Source: Druceiella hillmani
Lineage: Eukaryota > Arthropoda > Insecta > Lepidoptera > Hepialidae
NCBI GenBank assembly: GCA_039881145.1
Contig: JAYKKI010000066.1
Location: 9,997,001-10,061,000, forward strand
DNA: 64,000 nt
Direction of reading: 5' to 3'
Part shown: one piece after another, positions 40,031 through 52,257 of the stretch
Layout of the letters: every line of letters begins with the position of its first letter
How positions within the stretch are numbered: position 1 is the stretch's first letter
The notes under the pieces: model-generated
Databases searched by the model: none
Told to the model about the DNA's origin: nothing
The model's input: only the letters and a program-made list of their open reading frames with translations
Program-made: the position numbers and the translations under genes

Positions 40031-40660
40031 TGTATCACCGCAGCTTTGGGGCGAAGAAGTAGAAACCTCGAGCTTAAAGACTGAGTTTCTGTTTGAGATT
40101 CAAAATGTTTATCAAAAAACTGCAGATTCTCAAGTCTTACAGTTTAGGAGGGTAATATATCTGCAACATCTGATTCAAGGAGTTAGAATCTGCAATTAAA
40201 TGTGAAAGTCGACGCTTAAAACCTACAACATTAACTTAAAACAACAGTTTCTAAAGCGTCACAATTTAAGCTGGTTGTACTCCCAAAACACTAAGACTGA
40301 GTTCCTATTCAAGACTGACAAAGTCCCGCTTAAAACCCACACTATTGACTTAAAACAATAGTTTCTAAAATCTCACTACTTAACCAAACAATTCATCCAC
40401 AGCATCAAGATTGAGGATTGGAATATCAAGTTTAGTGGCAGAGTCCCTGCTTGAAAGCCATAATATCAATTTAAAAATCATGTTTTCTTATGTTTAAATA
40501 GGCGGTACACCTGCAGCATTGGGATTGTGAAGATGGAATATGGAATTCAATGACAGAGTCTCTATTTAAGACCTATAATACTAAATTTAGAAACAATAGT
40601 TCCTCAAGTCTCTCAGTATAGACAGGTAGTACGCCTGCAGCATCATAAATTGTGGAACAT
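40030..40660. repeat. Degenerate minisatellite, period about 118 bp, about five units
   Basis: Anchor motifs recur at similar spacing: (T)TTCTAAAGCGTCAC near 40248, TTTCTAAAATCTCAC near 40362, TTTTCTTATGTTT near 40482, TTCCTCAAGTCTCTC near 40600 and TTCTCAAGTCTTAC near 40127. Between them come CTGCAGCAT-like, GACTGAGTTCC-like and GCTTAAAACC-like blocks in constant order. Units differ at many positions and by small indels, so the array is old. No unit has a continuous reading frame. Confidence 0.65.
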
Positions 40661-40926
40661 AGGTTAAAATTACATCGTGTTTACTCGTGTATGCTTACCG
40701 TTTTATTATCCCTATAACTTTTTTGCTACGTGAAGACAAGTGAAACAAGTCTGAACTCCATGTTAATTGTCGTCAATGAAGAGTCCTGCAGCCTTTTCTG
40801 GCTTCATCATTGCACCTTATTTTGCTAAAGAGTAAATTTATGTGTCCTTTAGTCGTATCTTATTAGATTACCATTAAGTATAAATCAACAAATTCCAAAT
40901 AAGAAATCGTCAAAATCATCTAAATT

Positions 40927-41014
40927 TAGACTTATATCACCCATACTTGTGCTATTAAACTTTGGAGAATTAGACTCATATCACCCATACTTGTGCTATT
41001 AAACTTTGGAGAAT
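40927..41014. repeat. Recent tandem duplication, period 44 bp
   Basis: A unit starting TAGACTTATATCACCC at 40927 is repeated from 40971 with a single change (CTTATA to CTCATA). Its second copy runs into the right-hand 127-bp repeat. Confidence 0.85.
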
Positions 41015-41145
41015 TATATGGTACATCTTCAATTTCCATAGTTTTTTTTAAATTTTGTTGGGAATACGCTAAAAGTATGCCCTCCGAAGTAAAAAAAGAG
41101 TCATAAAATTGGTTGAGAAACTTTGGAGATATGAGGTGGTATAAA
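41009..41145. repeat. Right copy of the diverged 127-bp direct repeat
   Basis: Landmarks are GAATTATATGGTACATCTTC at the start and AAATTGGTTGAGAAAC, then GGAGATATGAGG, near the end, colinear with 39893-40030. Confidence 0.6.
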
Positions 41146-42754
41146 AAACACGAAAAAGTACAGTAGAATTGAGAACCTTTTACTTTTTTGAAGTCTGTTA
41201 AAAATTTGCAAATTACCGTAAATATTAGAACTTTTAGAAATCGAAACTTTGGCTATCATCTGCGGTTAAAACGCAGATAACTTATAAAAAACTTATAAAA
41301 ACTTGGCAAATGAGTTCAAACTCGGTTTCAGATTTCTCAAAGGAATAATGAAATTTTATCAGTTGAGAAATTCATTAGGATATCTAAGGATCGCATTATC
41401 AAATCTTTATATTATAGGAAACGAAGGCATAAGAATTATCTGAATTGGTGCAAAATTATTAAAGTTAGCTAAAAGATATAAACGTACGAACACGAATTGA
41501 GACTTCTTTTCTAAGGTCGATTTAAAGCCACTTGAAAATAGAATGGAACCACTTACATGTTTTTTTGAAGTTATCATAATATATGACATCATATTCCGAA
41601 CGAAGAGGTAATAATGAAAACATTTACATGGAAAATGAGTACTAACTGATCCGACGAGATCATTTTGCTTGCTTAAGTGAGAATCAGACTTTCCTCTCGA
41701 ATTTGGGATTAGATATAATCGACGCGTAACAATGTAAGCCTTACTGATGTTAACATATGTGACAATACACTTATGTGTTAAAATCTATAATAATAACTTA
41801 ACGAAATATATAATTGTTTTTATGACCACAGATTTTTGTAACATTTAACAGGAACAACGCAAAAACCGTTGCTTTTCGAACGAGGTTCTTTTTTTTCGAA
41901 ATAATCTTAACACAAAAAATTTATGAAAACTATTCTGCTACTCCATCAGTGATTACATGTAAAGTTAAGTCTAATAATAACATATAATAATAAAAGATCG
42001 AAATTTGTCTAGTCACCAAAACAATTTTTTCGAAAATATATACATATTACTATGACTTCTAAATATTTCCATAAATAAAAAAATGCAGAATTTATTATCC
42101 TAACAAAATTAAAGGAAGAGAATATTAAGCAAGAAATATTTAATAATGACGAAAGTCAACAAGGAAAATTTTTATAAGATAATTTTAGTTAAACTTAATT
42201 ACACAACAGGAAAGAGAGCTTCATTTGCGTTAATTTTTTTTACGACTATCTAAAATGAATGTTATCAACGAAAAAAAATATTCCAAATGTAACATCCTTA
42301 ATATTTTATTGCGCAATTAAAGTTTATTTTTTCCATTTGTTAAAAAGGCACGAAGTGTAGTATTATGTAAGAAGGCCATTAAAAAGAAAATTGTGACGTT
42401 TCACAGAATAACGGCGTAATTGTCTGTTTTGATATAAAAGGTATTTAAAACATCGCAATCTTTAGGATATTTACGAAAATATCTGTCTATATATTGGTTT
42501 TAAATGATATCATACACAACTCTATCCATAAATATATCTTATTTGGCTAGTTAATACTCTGTAAATTTCCAGCTTTACTTCAATATTTCATAAACTGCTC
42601 TACTTTTATCACTTTTGGTGCTTCTTAAGTTTTTCACAATTGATAATTTCAACAGAAATATATTTTTCTCTTCAATTACATTTGAGGTCATGATTACATT
42701 TCATTTATTTTTTCTTAAACAGTTCTATTATATTATCAATTCTTGTCTCACATG
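41146..42754. other. Non-coding A+T-rich DNA, no gene seen
   Basis: No transposon, exon or tandem repeat was recognised; the only longer frame (41407-41592, minus) has no motif. Confidence 0.5.
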
Positions 42755-42796
42755 ACTTTGTACTCTTTAAGGCTATAGCCTTAAAGAGTACAAAGT
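42755..42796. repeat. Perfect 42-bp palindrome without spacer
   Basis: ACTTTGTACTCTTTAAGG-CTA at 42755-42775 is followed directly by its exact reverse complement (42776-42796). With no spacer and no mismatch it would extrude readily as a cruciform or arise from a replication foldback. Confidence 0.92.
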
Positions 42797-44632
42797 ATAA
42801 TAAGTTAAATCCCACCATGTACTTGCCAACTGATTCTATATTTGATTCTTTAAGTCTATATCACATATATCAGTACAGTTACTTTATGATTTCCCCTGAG
42901 TATTCTATTTAGTTAACGTCGCTTGGCTTCTATACTTAAGCAACTATTTGCATAAAACTATTTTTATTGAATTTCCAAGGAAATAACTGGACATAAAATT
43001 GTTTAAAAATTCTGTATTAGACATGTTTCTATAAATAGTTTAAAAATTACAGCTCCTCGATATTTTTATTACTAAATTTTGTAAGTTATTTTGTTAACAG
43101 ACTTCTGAGTGAAAAATAATTTTATCACCCTTTTAAAGCCTTATTACAAGGCGCTATTGATTCTAAAAAAAATATATTATGAATTAAAGGTTCTAAATAT
43201 TATTAGAGGTTCTCCGCATCAGTTACTATATCTCAAACACTCTTTAATGGATATTATTGATATTTTAAGTTATTGCTCTATCTAGTGAATTGCCAACTTT
43301 TTTTAAGAAATCTTCATTTACTCCCGTGTAACTATTTGCAACGAAATAAAGATGTAAAGAAAATAAATTGTATAAAAATTGTGAATAAGGTCAGTATAGA
43401 TATTAGTAACAAATTATACAAGTGTGTTGTATTTTTAACGCATCTTTTAATTTTGCCTTCAAGAAGTAATTATTGATGACACTCAGTAATAGAAAAAAAA
43501 TGTTTTGGTCGCAATCCAGAAGAAAATTGCTATGGACTTTGCATTCCATTTTGTGATAAAGCACCATTCCGTGCTATTATTTACAACTACTTTAACGAAT
43601 CCAAGCGTGGTCGTACCAATCTTAGTTACAATCTGCACGAGGGATGCAAGTGAAAATAAAATCAATTCCGCATGGCTAATAATAAATACTAACAATGAGT
43701 AACATATAAGAACATTTAGCAAAGTTTTGTTACTTATATTAGTTAATTACAGATTCTACATAAACATTTAGATGTCATGAAGCTTTATTCTCGTTGGATG
43801 CGCCCCGATTTGCACGCTTGAATTTTACATCACCACTAGCGTCTAAGCTGCATACTGCAACAAATTCGTAACATAGAGGCCGTCTACATAGTGAATTCCT
43901 GGTTCTGAAAAGCTTCTTTCAAAAGCAAAGAAAGGCCGAAATGTTGGAAAGAAATGATTGCTTCATTCTTCGGTCTCATCCAACATTATGCAACGAAACA
44001 AAACGAGATCGACTGAGAAAATGTTCGAAAAATATTTAAAATTTAATAATCCTATTAAATTTTATACTCATTAGTGATATGTAAGATCACTTATTTAAAG
44101 TTTTTGTTAACTATTTCACCAAAGTTAACTTAACGTTTTGCCAAAGTTTCGGAACGACATTGAGGCATCGCGATCAAAATATGACTGGGGACAATTTTCC
44201 AATCAAAATCGCCTGTATGCTTGATTTATGCATATCAAGGGGACATGCGCCAGCCCCTTTGGGTATCTCTCTTAATGTCTGGTTTAATTGTTTTCTTACT
44301 TTTTCCCACGGAACATTTAATTTAGTCCTTTTTTGCATATATTTAATTTGCATACTTATTTTTTTTCAATTTTTTTAAACTTTTTAAACAGCTGTATAAT
44401 AACTACAATCTTTACTAGTCCATGTCGCAATTAATTATTCATATTCCTTAACAAGGGTTTACTGAAAGAAATAGCCTCATCTAAATCTATCGAAAGCACG
44501 TTTGTATACTTATATTTTGTATTAAAAACAATAAATAAATGAATAAAAAATAACAAAGTTTGCCAAGTTATTAAGCTACATAGCTCAGCGCAAAATATTT
44601 TTCAAAATAATTGCGTTGCACAAGGATATATC

Positions 44633-44633
<1 letters not shown>
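42797..44633. other. Non-coding A+T-rich DNA, no gene seen
   Basis: A patch of mixed composition lies at 43780-43990. Overlapping frames on opposite strands at 43483-43722 and a frame at 44160-44378 have no recognisable product. Confidence 0.5.
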
Positions 44634-44690
<57 letters not shown>

Positions 44691-44706
44691 ATGTATGTAT
44701 ATATAC
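44634..44706. repeat. (TA)n-(GT)n-(ATGT)n microsatellite
   Basis: About 47 bp of TA repeat, then 10 bp of GT, then ATGT units, ending TATATACAG. Confidence 0.95.
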
Positions 44707-45839
44707 AGGTATTATTTTTTATATAAATGTCTAAAATATTTTATATAGATTAAATCAAATATTATATTTAATTTTTTTTAATGAAAAAAGTTACGTGGAA
44801 GTGATATCAACGAAAGATGAAAAGTAATGTAATTATCCCGTATCATAATGTAAAATATATTATTCTTAGAATTTTATTTAAATTTTAAAAAAACGCAATA
44901 CCCTATGATTGATAATGATTCATAAAATTATGAAATATTAAAACAAAACTTTTACTTTCATTCATAAGGAGATTATTATACGTATAGGAATATTTTTTTT
45001 TGTTTCAATTTTTGGGCTGTGTTTATTATTTTATTTATATGAATTTATTGTATTGCCAATTATTTTATGAAGCCATTTATTTGCTTGGGTTTATTACCAT
45101 TATTGCAATTATTGCATAAAAATAGCCACAATAATTTTTTTTAAATTAAATGAAATGGCAGAAAATTATATTATTAGAGTTTATAGTAAAGAAACTTTTC
45201 TAATAAATATTCATATACATACATTTTCCAAAAGTGGATCTCTTTTTGTTTTCAAGAACGAATTTAGTAACTTCGTGTTATCTGGGATCAGAAACTTATA
45301 ATTTAATCTACATGGTATATATATAACAGTCTTTTCTTTGACAGCCAGTACTTTGTAAATAATAACTGGATGAAACTGAAATTGTCGAGTAGGAATACGG
45401 CGATACGTCAAATCAAAACCTCTTTATGGTTCCGCTTGTAATAGGCACAAGAAAGTAAAATTGCTTCGTTCTATTATGTAAATGTCAGATATTTACTTTC
45501 AGTACTAGTCAATACTATTTTTCTATAAATATTTTCATCTTTTACCTAGTTCGAAATGAGCGGTAATAGAAAAACAAATTACTAAGACCTCTTTGTATTA
45601 ATAAGTATTCGTTGTATTTATTTATAAGAAACTAATTAAATTATAAACAATCGTAGATTTATTCACTATTTGTACTTGATTATTAAATAACTTGGAAAGT
45701 TTTTGGAAAATTTTTGAAATGTAATTCCTGGTTAAAAAAACCAGTAAGGTGCGACTAATGAAAAATACCTAAAATAGAGTTCCGAAGTTCTCACTATCAC
45801 AAAACAATGTTAACGTAAATTAGAGGAAATAGTTTGAAT
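44707..45839. other. Non-coding A+T-rich DNA, no gene seen
   Basis: The minus-strand frame at 45211-45411 has no motif. Nothing else was recognised before element copy 5. Confidence 0.5.
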
Positions 45840-45852
45840 TTAACATTTCTTA

Positions 45853-46116
45853 ATATTGAATATATTTGGCGTTAATTTTGTAGAAATTCAATATTCACAA
45901 TTAAATGAAACTATGTGATGTAGTATTATTCCTACTTTCTTTACGACCTAGGCTTCGTTGTATTACAACACCTTCAGGTTTTTTTGAGGGTGCGTTTGTG
46001 TTTGAGACAACAATATTAGCCTATAATATTTTAAATAAATTGGGTAAAACCCTTATTAATAACCAAGAAAAAATAGATAAACATAAAAAGAGTGGTGTCT
46101 TAATTTCATTTAATTG
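45853..46116 (-). mobile_element. Penelope-like short element, copy 5, with coding remnant
   Basis: The tail lies on the left (TATTGAATATATTTGGCG from 45853), so the element runs on the minus strand as the family is defined here. The left arm reaches the hammerhead box at about 45977 and is followed not by the usual second arm but by about 114 bp of unique sequence. It closes with the arm terminus TTTCATTTAATTG. A perfect 13-bp duplication, TTAACATTTCTTA, flanks it (45840-45852 and 46117-46129). The unique part encodes a Penelope-like fragment on the plus strand (next entry), so this copy looks like an internally deleted derivative of a larger element and ties the family to Penelope-like retroelements. 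The hammerhead here is damaged (CTGAAGG for CTGAAGA, GAAG for GAAA). Confidence 0.82.
45986..46099 (+). pseudogene. Penelope-like ORF fragment, linker to GIY-YIG endonuclease
   Basis: In the plus frame starting at 45905, codons 28-65 read EGAFVFETTILAYNILNKLG, then KTLINNQEKIDKHKKSGV. The pattern N-x-L-x-K-x-L-x(n)-K-D-x(n)-K-S-G-V is the stretch that joins the reverse transcriptase to the GIY-YIG endonuclease in Penelope-like elements, where S-G-V-Y opens the endonuclease. The fragment stops at SGV, exactly where the sequence jumps to the element's terminal arm, so the endonuclease itself is gone. The codons before 45977 come from the inverted arm and are not coding. The match is short, so I hold it as probable rather than certain. 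Confidence 0.6.
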
Positions 46117-47021
46117 TTAACATTTCTTATTAACTCTAATTATTTTTATGACTAATTAATTAATGATAAAGGAATTCATTGATCTAATTAAAGTATAGCT
46201 TTAATTAATAAGTTTTTCACTCCAATTAACTTTAATTGAGATAAATCTAACGCATTTGAATTCGTCGGTATTAGAATTAAAATTATTATGGTAACTTCAT
46301 ATCTATCTCAATAATTTAATATTTTATTTAGTGGTACACCTGTGGCGGCTTTATTCACAGATTTCTTTATTTTTCTTGCCGTTTTTTCCAATATTATGTT
46401 TCTCATATAAAACGTAGCCTTGACCAGTGTAACAGTATGTTATATTTTAGTGCTGAACTAATTGCTGAATTGCTATAATAAACTCAATAAGTTGTATTCA
46501 TCAGTTCTAACAAAAGCAGTAACGCAATTCTCATACGATGTATAAATAGATAAATGAAAAAAAATGTGCCCTTCAACTCCAACGCGCGACTGGGGCTTAC
46601 TCCTTAAGTATGGTTGTCTTGGTTTTTATAAAATAGGTAACACTGTACATAAACATAAATATCAATATCATTAAATGTAAATGGAAAATTCTTTATTAAT
46701 AAAAAAATTCGGACAATATAATTATTTTCAAATAATATAAAAATGAACAAGATCAAATTTATGCAACAAAATTAAACCATTTAGTAACATCAGACTAAGA
46801 AGTAAAAAATTAAAAGAGACTTTTTAATTTTTAGGATAGAATACAACAAATATTCACACAGAATAACATTTAATGATTACATCTTGGTATAAGCGAAGGT
46901 TAGTAAATTATGTGTATCACATTCCGTCTTTGCGATTACGCCATAAGAAAATGTCAAATAAAACACATTGATATTTCACTTTAAAATTACGCAGAAGTGT
47001 TGCGTCGAGGGGCCATTAACG

Positions 47022-47103
47022 GTTACACTTTCTTAACGCTCTGGACATCACACGATTAAAACCTGTTACACTTTTTTTAACGCTCTGACCTTCGTACGCT
47101 GTG
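47022..47103. repeat. Tandem duplication, period 42 bp
   Basis: GTTACACTTTCTTAACGCTC at 47022 recurs at 47064 as GTTACACTTTTTTTAACGCT (one indel, one change), each followed by TCTG(G)AC. Confidence 0.65.
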
Positions 47104-49779
47104 AAATTCTGATTTTATTCCTCGTAAAACTTCATATCGGGTGATATATATAAAAATCGATCCTTAAGGGGTAAACTCCAAAAACAGGAATCAAAAACGT
47201 CTTGCTAAATATATATCTAAAGTAGAGGAAGCAAATTTTAGTTTAAATTTAGAAAATTTTCCTATAAAATATTTTATTCAAATCGGGCCGGAATTTTTGC
47301 AACGTACTCAAAAAACGGCCAGATCGAAAAATAATGCGCTATTTTTTTCAATATCTACAATGTATAATAACGCGCCTCTTTTTGAATTTTGTGATGGCAT
47401 AGATACAAAATTTATTAAACCTTTACAACTTTGTAATAATCTAACCAAACTTTTCGAAGATTTTGATTCTTTGATTCCATAGGTAGTTAACCCCATGATT
47501 AATATGTATCGAAGTCATAGCTTAATTTTCAAGAGATAATTATATTTCACTTCCAAATTTGGATTAGAAAAATATGTAATAGTGGAAAATAGACTTGAAA
47601 AATTATCTCTCGAATACAAGATAACAATGTATTTCCATTAAAAACACTTATTTCTTGTAAAATTTGAGAATGTATTAAAATACAACTAAAAACTACTAAA
47701 TATGATTTTACTAACACGAGTTGTCAAACAATTTTACGATGTCCGTACTATGTAACTAATGATTGTAAGTTGTACCTGTCAGTGAAGATGTCGTCAGAAA
47801 TGGGTTCCTTAAGACTCCAAACTAATTAAATGTTTAACTTTATAATATTCATCAATAATGTAAAACTTGTTACCTGATTATAAGTTGAAATTGTGAGTGA
47901 TTTAAAATTTATTAAACACATTCATAATAAATTTGAATGTAATAAAAGACATGTAATTTATTATTTATAAGACCCATTAACATACGTGAAAATTTTCCTA
48001 ATAAAATACACATTTTGAGGTAAAGAAATTTTTCGTCACTTAGAAACATATTTGTTCGGTTCTAGTCTTAATGAAAAGTTAGTTTCAAATCAATTTTAAA
48101 GTAAAGAACTGCTATACAAAGATTAAATCTTATATAATAAACTGATTATACTACATATTGAAATTATCGAAATCAGAAAAGATTACAAAAAGCCAGTGGC
48201 AGAGAATTATAATGAATTTTTATTTTTATTTTTTCGGTTTAGAAAACTTTTAGGATATGATAGAGTATGATTCCAAGCTTTATGATATGGCAACAAACCT
48301 AAAACCTTAAAAACAGTGCGTTTGATGATAAATCTTGGTTAATAAACTTTATTTTAATACCAACGTCGTGAAGTCTAAATTTTTGGTTAAACTGTTATAC
48401 ATTCACATCAATTATGCTAACAATTAGTTATGTTTGATTACTTTAGATAATGTCTAGGCTATAGACTTTTATTAGGTTTTCCTGAGCCATATTATCTAAA
48501 GAGTTAAAATTTCAATGAGTCTTTTGATCACCAATTCATAACGAAAGCATAATGTTTTGAGTATCGACATTATTTCATTCACAAATAGTATTAATTTAAC
48601 TCGTGGCAAGTCTAAATTTTTTGGCAATGAGTTATTAATAAATAATAACAAAGTTCGGAAATAAAAGAACGTTTTCGCCGATTCTTCCATTCATTTAGTT
48701 TCCATTTTCTGACTATTTTAATGCACAATAATTTTTTTTTGTTCATCTTATCAGCATTTAATATAAAATATATGAAATGCTGATTGCTCTGAAGTATTTT
48801 CTGTCTATAAGTTAGTTTAAAAATTGATTACCATTTTTTTAAATTTAGATCAGCAAATTTTGGTAGGTATTAATTAGTGTAAATATTTCCTTTAACAAAT
48901 TCAATTAGTAAAACTATGACTATAATTTTAATAATTGAAAGCATTCTTCAACTTCAAAAACAACTTGATCAGTTCTTTAAAAAATGTAAGTTTTACGTAA
49001 CTTTCTAGAATATCCAAACCCACATTCCCCAACAGTTTTATAACTTCAGCCTAATTTTGAATTGTTACTCCAATTTCCTAAAAAAAATTTAATATATGAA
49101 ATAATAGATCGATTCTCGTATATTGGAATATAAAAGTGTATCGATAGTTTTGTGTTGCGTGTCTGTGTATGGGAAACTGTGGACCATCTAGATAGAGCTA
49201 CACGTTTATATCTGTCGGAATATTTCATTTTCTTAAATATTTCAATAAAGTTTTGAATACACTATCTTGTCTAAAAATATATTCTTTTATAGTTATTTCC
49301 AAAACTGCCATAGGCTCATTAAATCTATCAAATAATTCTAATTATATTTTTTTGCTACTTTGTTCACGGTAATAAAATAAATAGAAAAAAGTATGTTTTT
49401 ATGCTTTTATGCCTTTTTAAAATTTATTATTTCTTTTGAAAAATCTTTGTTTTCCGAATTTTTGTTTTATTTTTATTTTTTAACATCTTTAATTAAAAAG
49501 GAAATGTTTAGATAACCACTACATTGAAAGTTTTATTACCTTCTGAGAGTAAAACAAATTGGTTTTATAGAGTCCCCAGTGTGGAAAACTCTACATATAA
49601 TTACGAAAAAGCTTTCTAATCTTAAATCGATTCCTAGCATTCGAAAAGCTTTTCCCCGGAATTGGAATTATATTGCTAGAACTAATGCTCTTTTCACCGA
49701 GAACTGCAATTACTTGAAAGTGAACGGTATATTGTTCGGAATAATTACGATACTTACTCGAAATATGTTCTCCATTAAT

Positions 49780-49920
49780 GACCGTAACACAAAACCGCTA
49801 TTGGCTGTTGCAATTCTGTCGACAACGCTGGCGAGGGGCGGCGCGTATTGCCGGAGCAGGTACTTCGCCTAAGTATCCCAATTAGTGGATCGAGTTCGAG
49901 GATGTGGACAGGGAAAAGGC
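49780..49920. other. G+C-rich island of unknown nature
   Basis: Contains GGCGAGGGGCGGCGCG and a run of mixed bases quite unlike its flanks. The end of a 97-codon plus frame (49579-49872) crosses it with the residues ARGGAYCRSRYFA, but I cannot link that to a protein family. It could be a piece of an exon, a transposon remnant or a regulatory island. Confidence 0.25.
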
Positions 49921-50712
49921 AAATTGGGGTGGCAAATTTTTAGATAACCTAATCTGAAGATTATTATAGTTTATTTTAACTTACAGCACAGGGAGTTGGT
50001 TTTTTTTTTATTTAAAATTATTTCAGAGTTTCATCCTTTTGAATTTTCAAATGTCTTTGAAATTACTGTACAAATTTATATGCTGCATACACTATGCTTT
50101 TGTGAAAGATAGGCATTTTCAACTTGATATTCAAATTTTAAAATTTTTTTCAGCTACCCCTTTATATATAAGCGGATGAAACATAGGCTATTTTAGAATG
50201 TAGAGTATCGGTAATTCATCAGTTCAGTTTTAAAATCTATTCGGAAGTTTTTAATATTACCTCAAAATAATAGATTTACAAATTTTACCTCTTTATTATA
50301 TTAATGTAGATTTGTGAAAATAAATAAACGGGGAGTGTCTCATTAATTCCCACTTGGATATATGTAAAAAAATATTTTACGGTTCTGTGAATGCATTTGC
50401 ATTGCTGTAGCAGTGAATGATGGTTCTGCCCCGTGACGATATTGACTTTCTTTTCAAAACTTAACGTAGTGTTTTATTTGTATTTAACCCACTCTCTAGG
50501 TTACCTCTTTAATTCAGTTTTCTAATAACATATCCAGATTTCGTAATTTTTATACGATCAAACACAATATTTGTTATTTGTTGTAATATAACATAAAACA
50601 CCGCCTTATGTTAGCATTAAGCATAATTTCCTGGCCTCAGTTAATACTTATGTTTTCAGTCTTATAAACCATGAAATATCGGAACCTCATCTATTAATTT
50701 TCTATTCTTTCT

Positions 50713-50740
50713 TTATGTCAATAATAACTTATTGACATAA
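50713..50740. repeat. Perfect 12-bp inverted repeat
   Basis: TTATGTCAATAA and TTATTGACATAA are separated by TAAC. Short enough to be chance in A+T-rich DNA; noted because several longer perfect palindromes occur nearby in the window. Confidence 0.7.
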
Positions 50741-51863
50741 GATATCTTCCCTTTCCCTTATGATTGAGAATAACAGAAACGGTATATGCAAAGTACGGAA
50801 CTCAAAACTTTAAATCTTAAAACGTTTAAATCTTTTTCGCGTTTTCAATCACTGTTTTGTGACAATCCAATAAACTTCGTGTAACATAAGTGACTAAATT
50901 CTCATTTACTGCCTCAGATATAAGAAAATGTTACATGTAAGTTCGACTAATAAAATATAACTGGAAAAAAGTGGTTAAATTTTCATTACACATCCAAACG
51001 AAATGTAAAAAAAATGTACATGTATATAAAATATTATCAAAATAGATTTTTAAGTTAATTGCGTTTTATTTTTGAGCCAGCCAACGATCAAATTAATTTT
51101 CATTAACATGTTCATTAACTTATTTTAAATTGTTTTATAAATATTGACGATAAAACGTTCCGGGTGTATTTATTGTATTTTAATGAAATAATTATTTGTA
51201 TTATGAGCTCGCTCATTTTTTTTGGCAATGAATATTTAGCGTTTGACGGCAAAAACACCACTTAAAATACTAGCTCATATTTCAGTTCAGTCTTAATTTA
51301 TCTCCGTTAATTACATTTAAAATTACGGAACTTATTTTAAACACTCCATTTACCTATTATTTGTATCATCTTTTCTGTAAACATAATAAGTGCATATTTA
51401 TATGGCAAATTAAAAGTGATTAAAAGGCAAATATCACTTTAAAAAGTTTTTCCGAATATCTGATTATAGAGTATTATTATAAGATATTAATTTTGGCAAA
51501 ATGTCAATGGTATGACGTGCTGTAGATTTAGCTAGGTTGAACAGTTATAGACATATTATAATGTACGAAATGGAAATACATTTTTTTTGTAAATACTAAT
51601 GGAATAATATGTGAATATAAATTTGTTTTATTTGGGTTTTGCCGTATACCGCCATTGCATAAATATTTTGCTTTAAACACTTCCTATTATATAACGTAGA
51701 ATAATAATTTAGTTCTTGGGTAAAAAAAAGTCTGTGGAAAAGTAGCAATAATTTTTCACTTGAAAACGGGAAAACAATTCGTCAAGTTAAGAGAGTTTAA
51801 CGTAATATCCGCTTTTAAATAGCTTAATAAATTTCATAAACGCTGAAGATGATTACGTATAGC
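50741..51863. other. Non-coding A+T-rich DNA, no gene seen
   Basis: No frame, repeat or recognisable element was found between the small hairpin and the long TA tract. Confidence 0.5.
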
Positions 51864-51867
51864 ATAT

Positions 51868-51898
<31 letters not shown>

Positions 51899-51903
51899 CA
51901 TAC

Positions 51904-51972
<69 letters not shown>
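51864..51972. repeat. (TA)n microsatellite, longest in the window
   Basis: About 109 bp with CATACATA and CATACGTA interruptions in the first half and about 68 bp of uninterrupted TA in the second. Confidence 0.95.
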
Positions 51973-51973
<1 letters not shown>

Positions 51974-52062
51974 CTATTTGCACTTTATAAATTGAATTAT
52001 TTACGATTAACTAATTTACAATATTACATCTAAAAATTGGAATACAAACAACAAAAGAAAAT

Positions 52063-52247
52063 CGTATTTTATTTTTAATAACGAATAAATGTATTATTTC
52101 CACTTTTTTTTAAATTTTTAACCACATAGGTTTGTTGCATGACAACATCTTCATGTGGGAAATATGTAGAGATTACTTCAAATTTACTCGTTAATAAAAA
52201 TTAAGTGATAATGAATTTCATCAAACCTAACGCCAAACATATTCAAT
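52063..52247 (+). mobile_element. Penelope-like inverted-arm short element, copy 6 (old, diverged)
   Basis: This copy is clearly more diverged than the others. GTATTATTTCCAC, AACCACATAGGTTTGTTG and ACAACATCTTCATGTGGG correspond to the left arm. The right arm is mostly lost or unrecognisable. The tail (AATGAATTTCATCAAACC, then TAACGCCAAACATATTC) is preserved. Flanks carry a 10-bp match, AAAAGAAAAT, at 52053-52062 and 52248-52257; the low complexity of this sequence makes the duplication less secure. The spread of divergence across copies indicates more than one round of insertion. Confidence 0.65.
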
Positions 52248-52257
52248 AAAAGAAAAT

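Larger units (their letters stand above)
46130..50712. other. Non-coding A+T-rich DNA, no gene seen
   Basis: Holds a 42-bp-period tandem duplication (47022-47103) and a G+C-richer patch (49780-49920). Overlapping frames on both strands at 47297-47496 and the plus frame at 49579-49872 have no known motif. An imperfect 14-bp inverted pair, TTCAAGAGATAATT against TTCGAGAGATAATT, lies at about 47528-47612. Confidence 0.5.

Noticed and set aside
49579..49872. 97-codon plus frame running into a G+C-rich island
   Set aside because: No recognisable motif; length is compatible with chance. The island is listed for its composition only.
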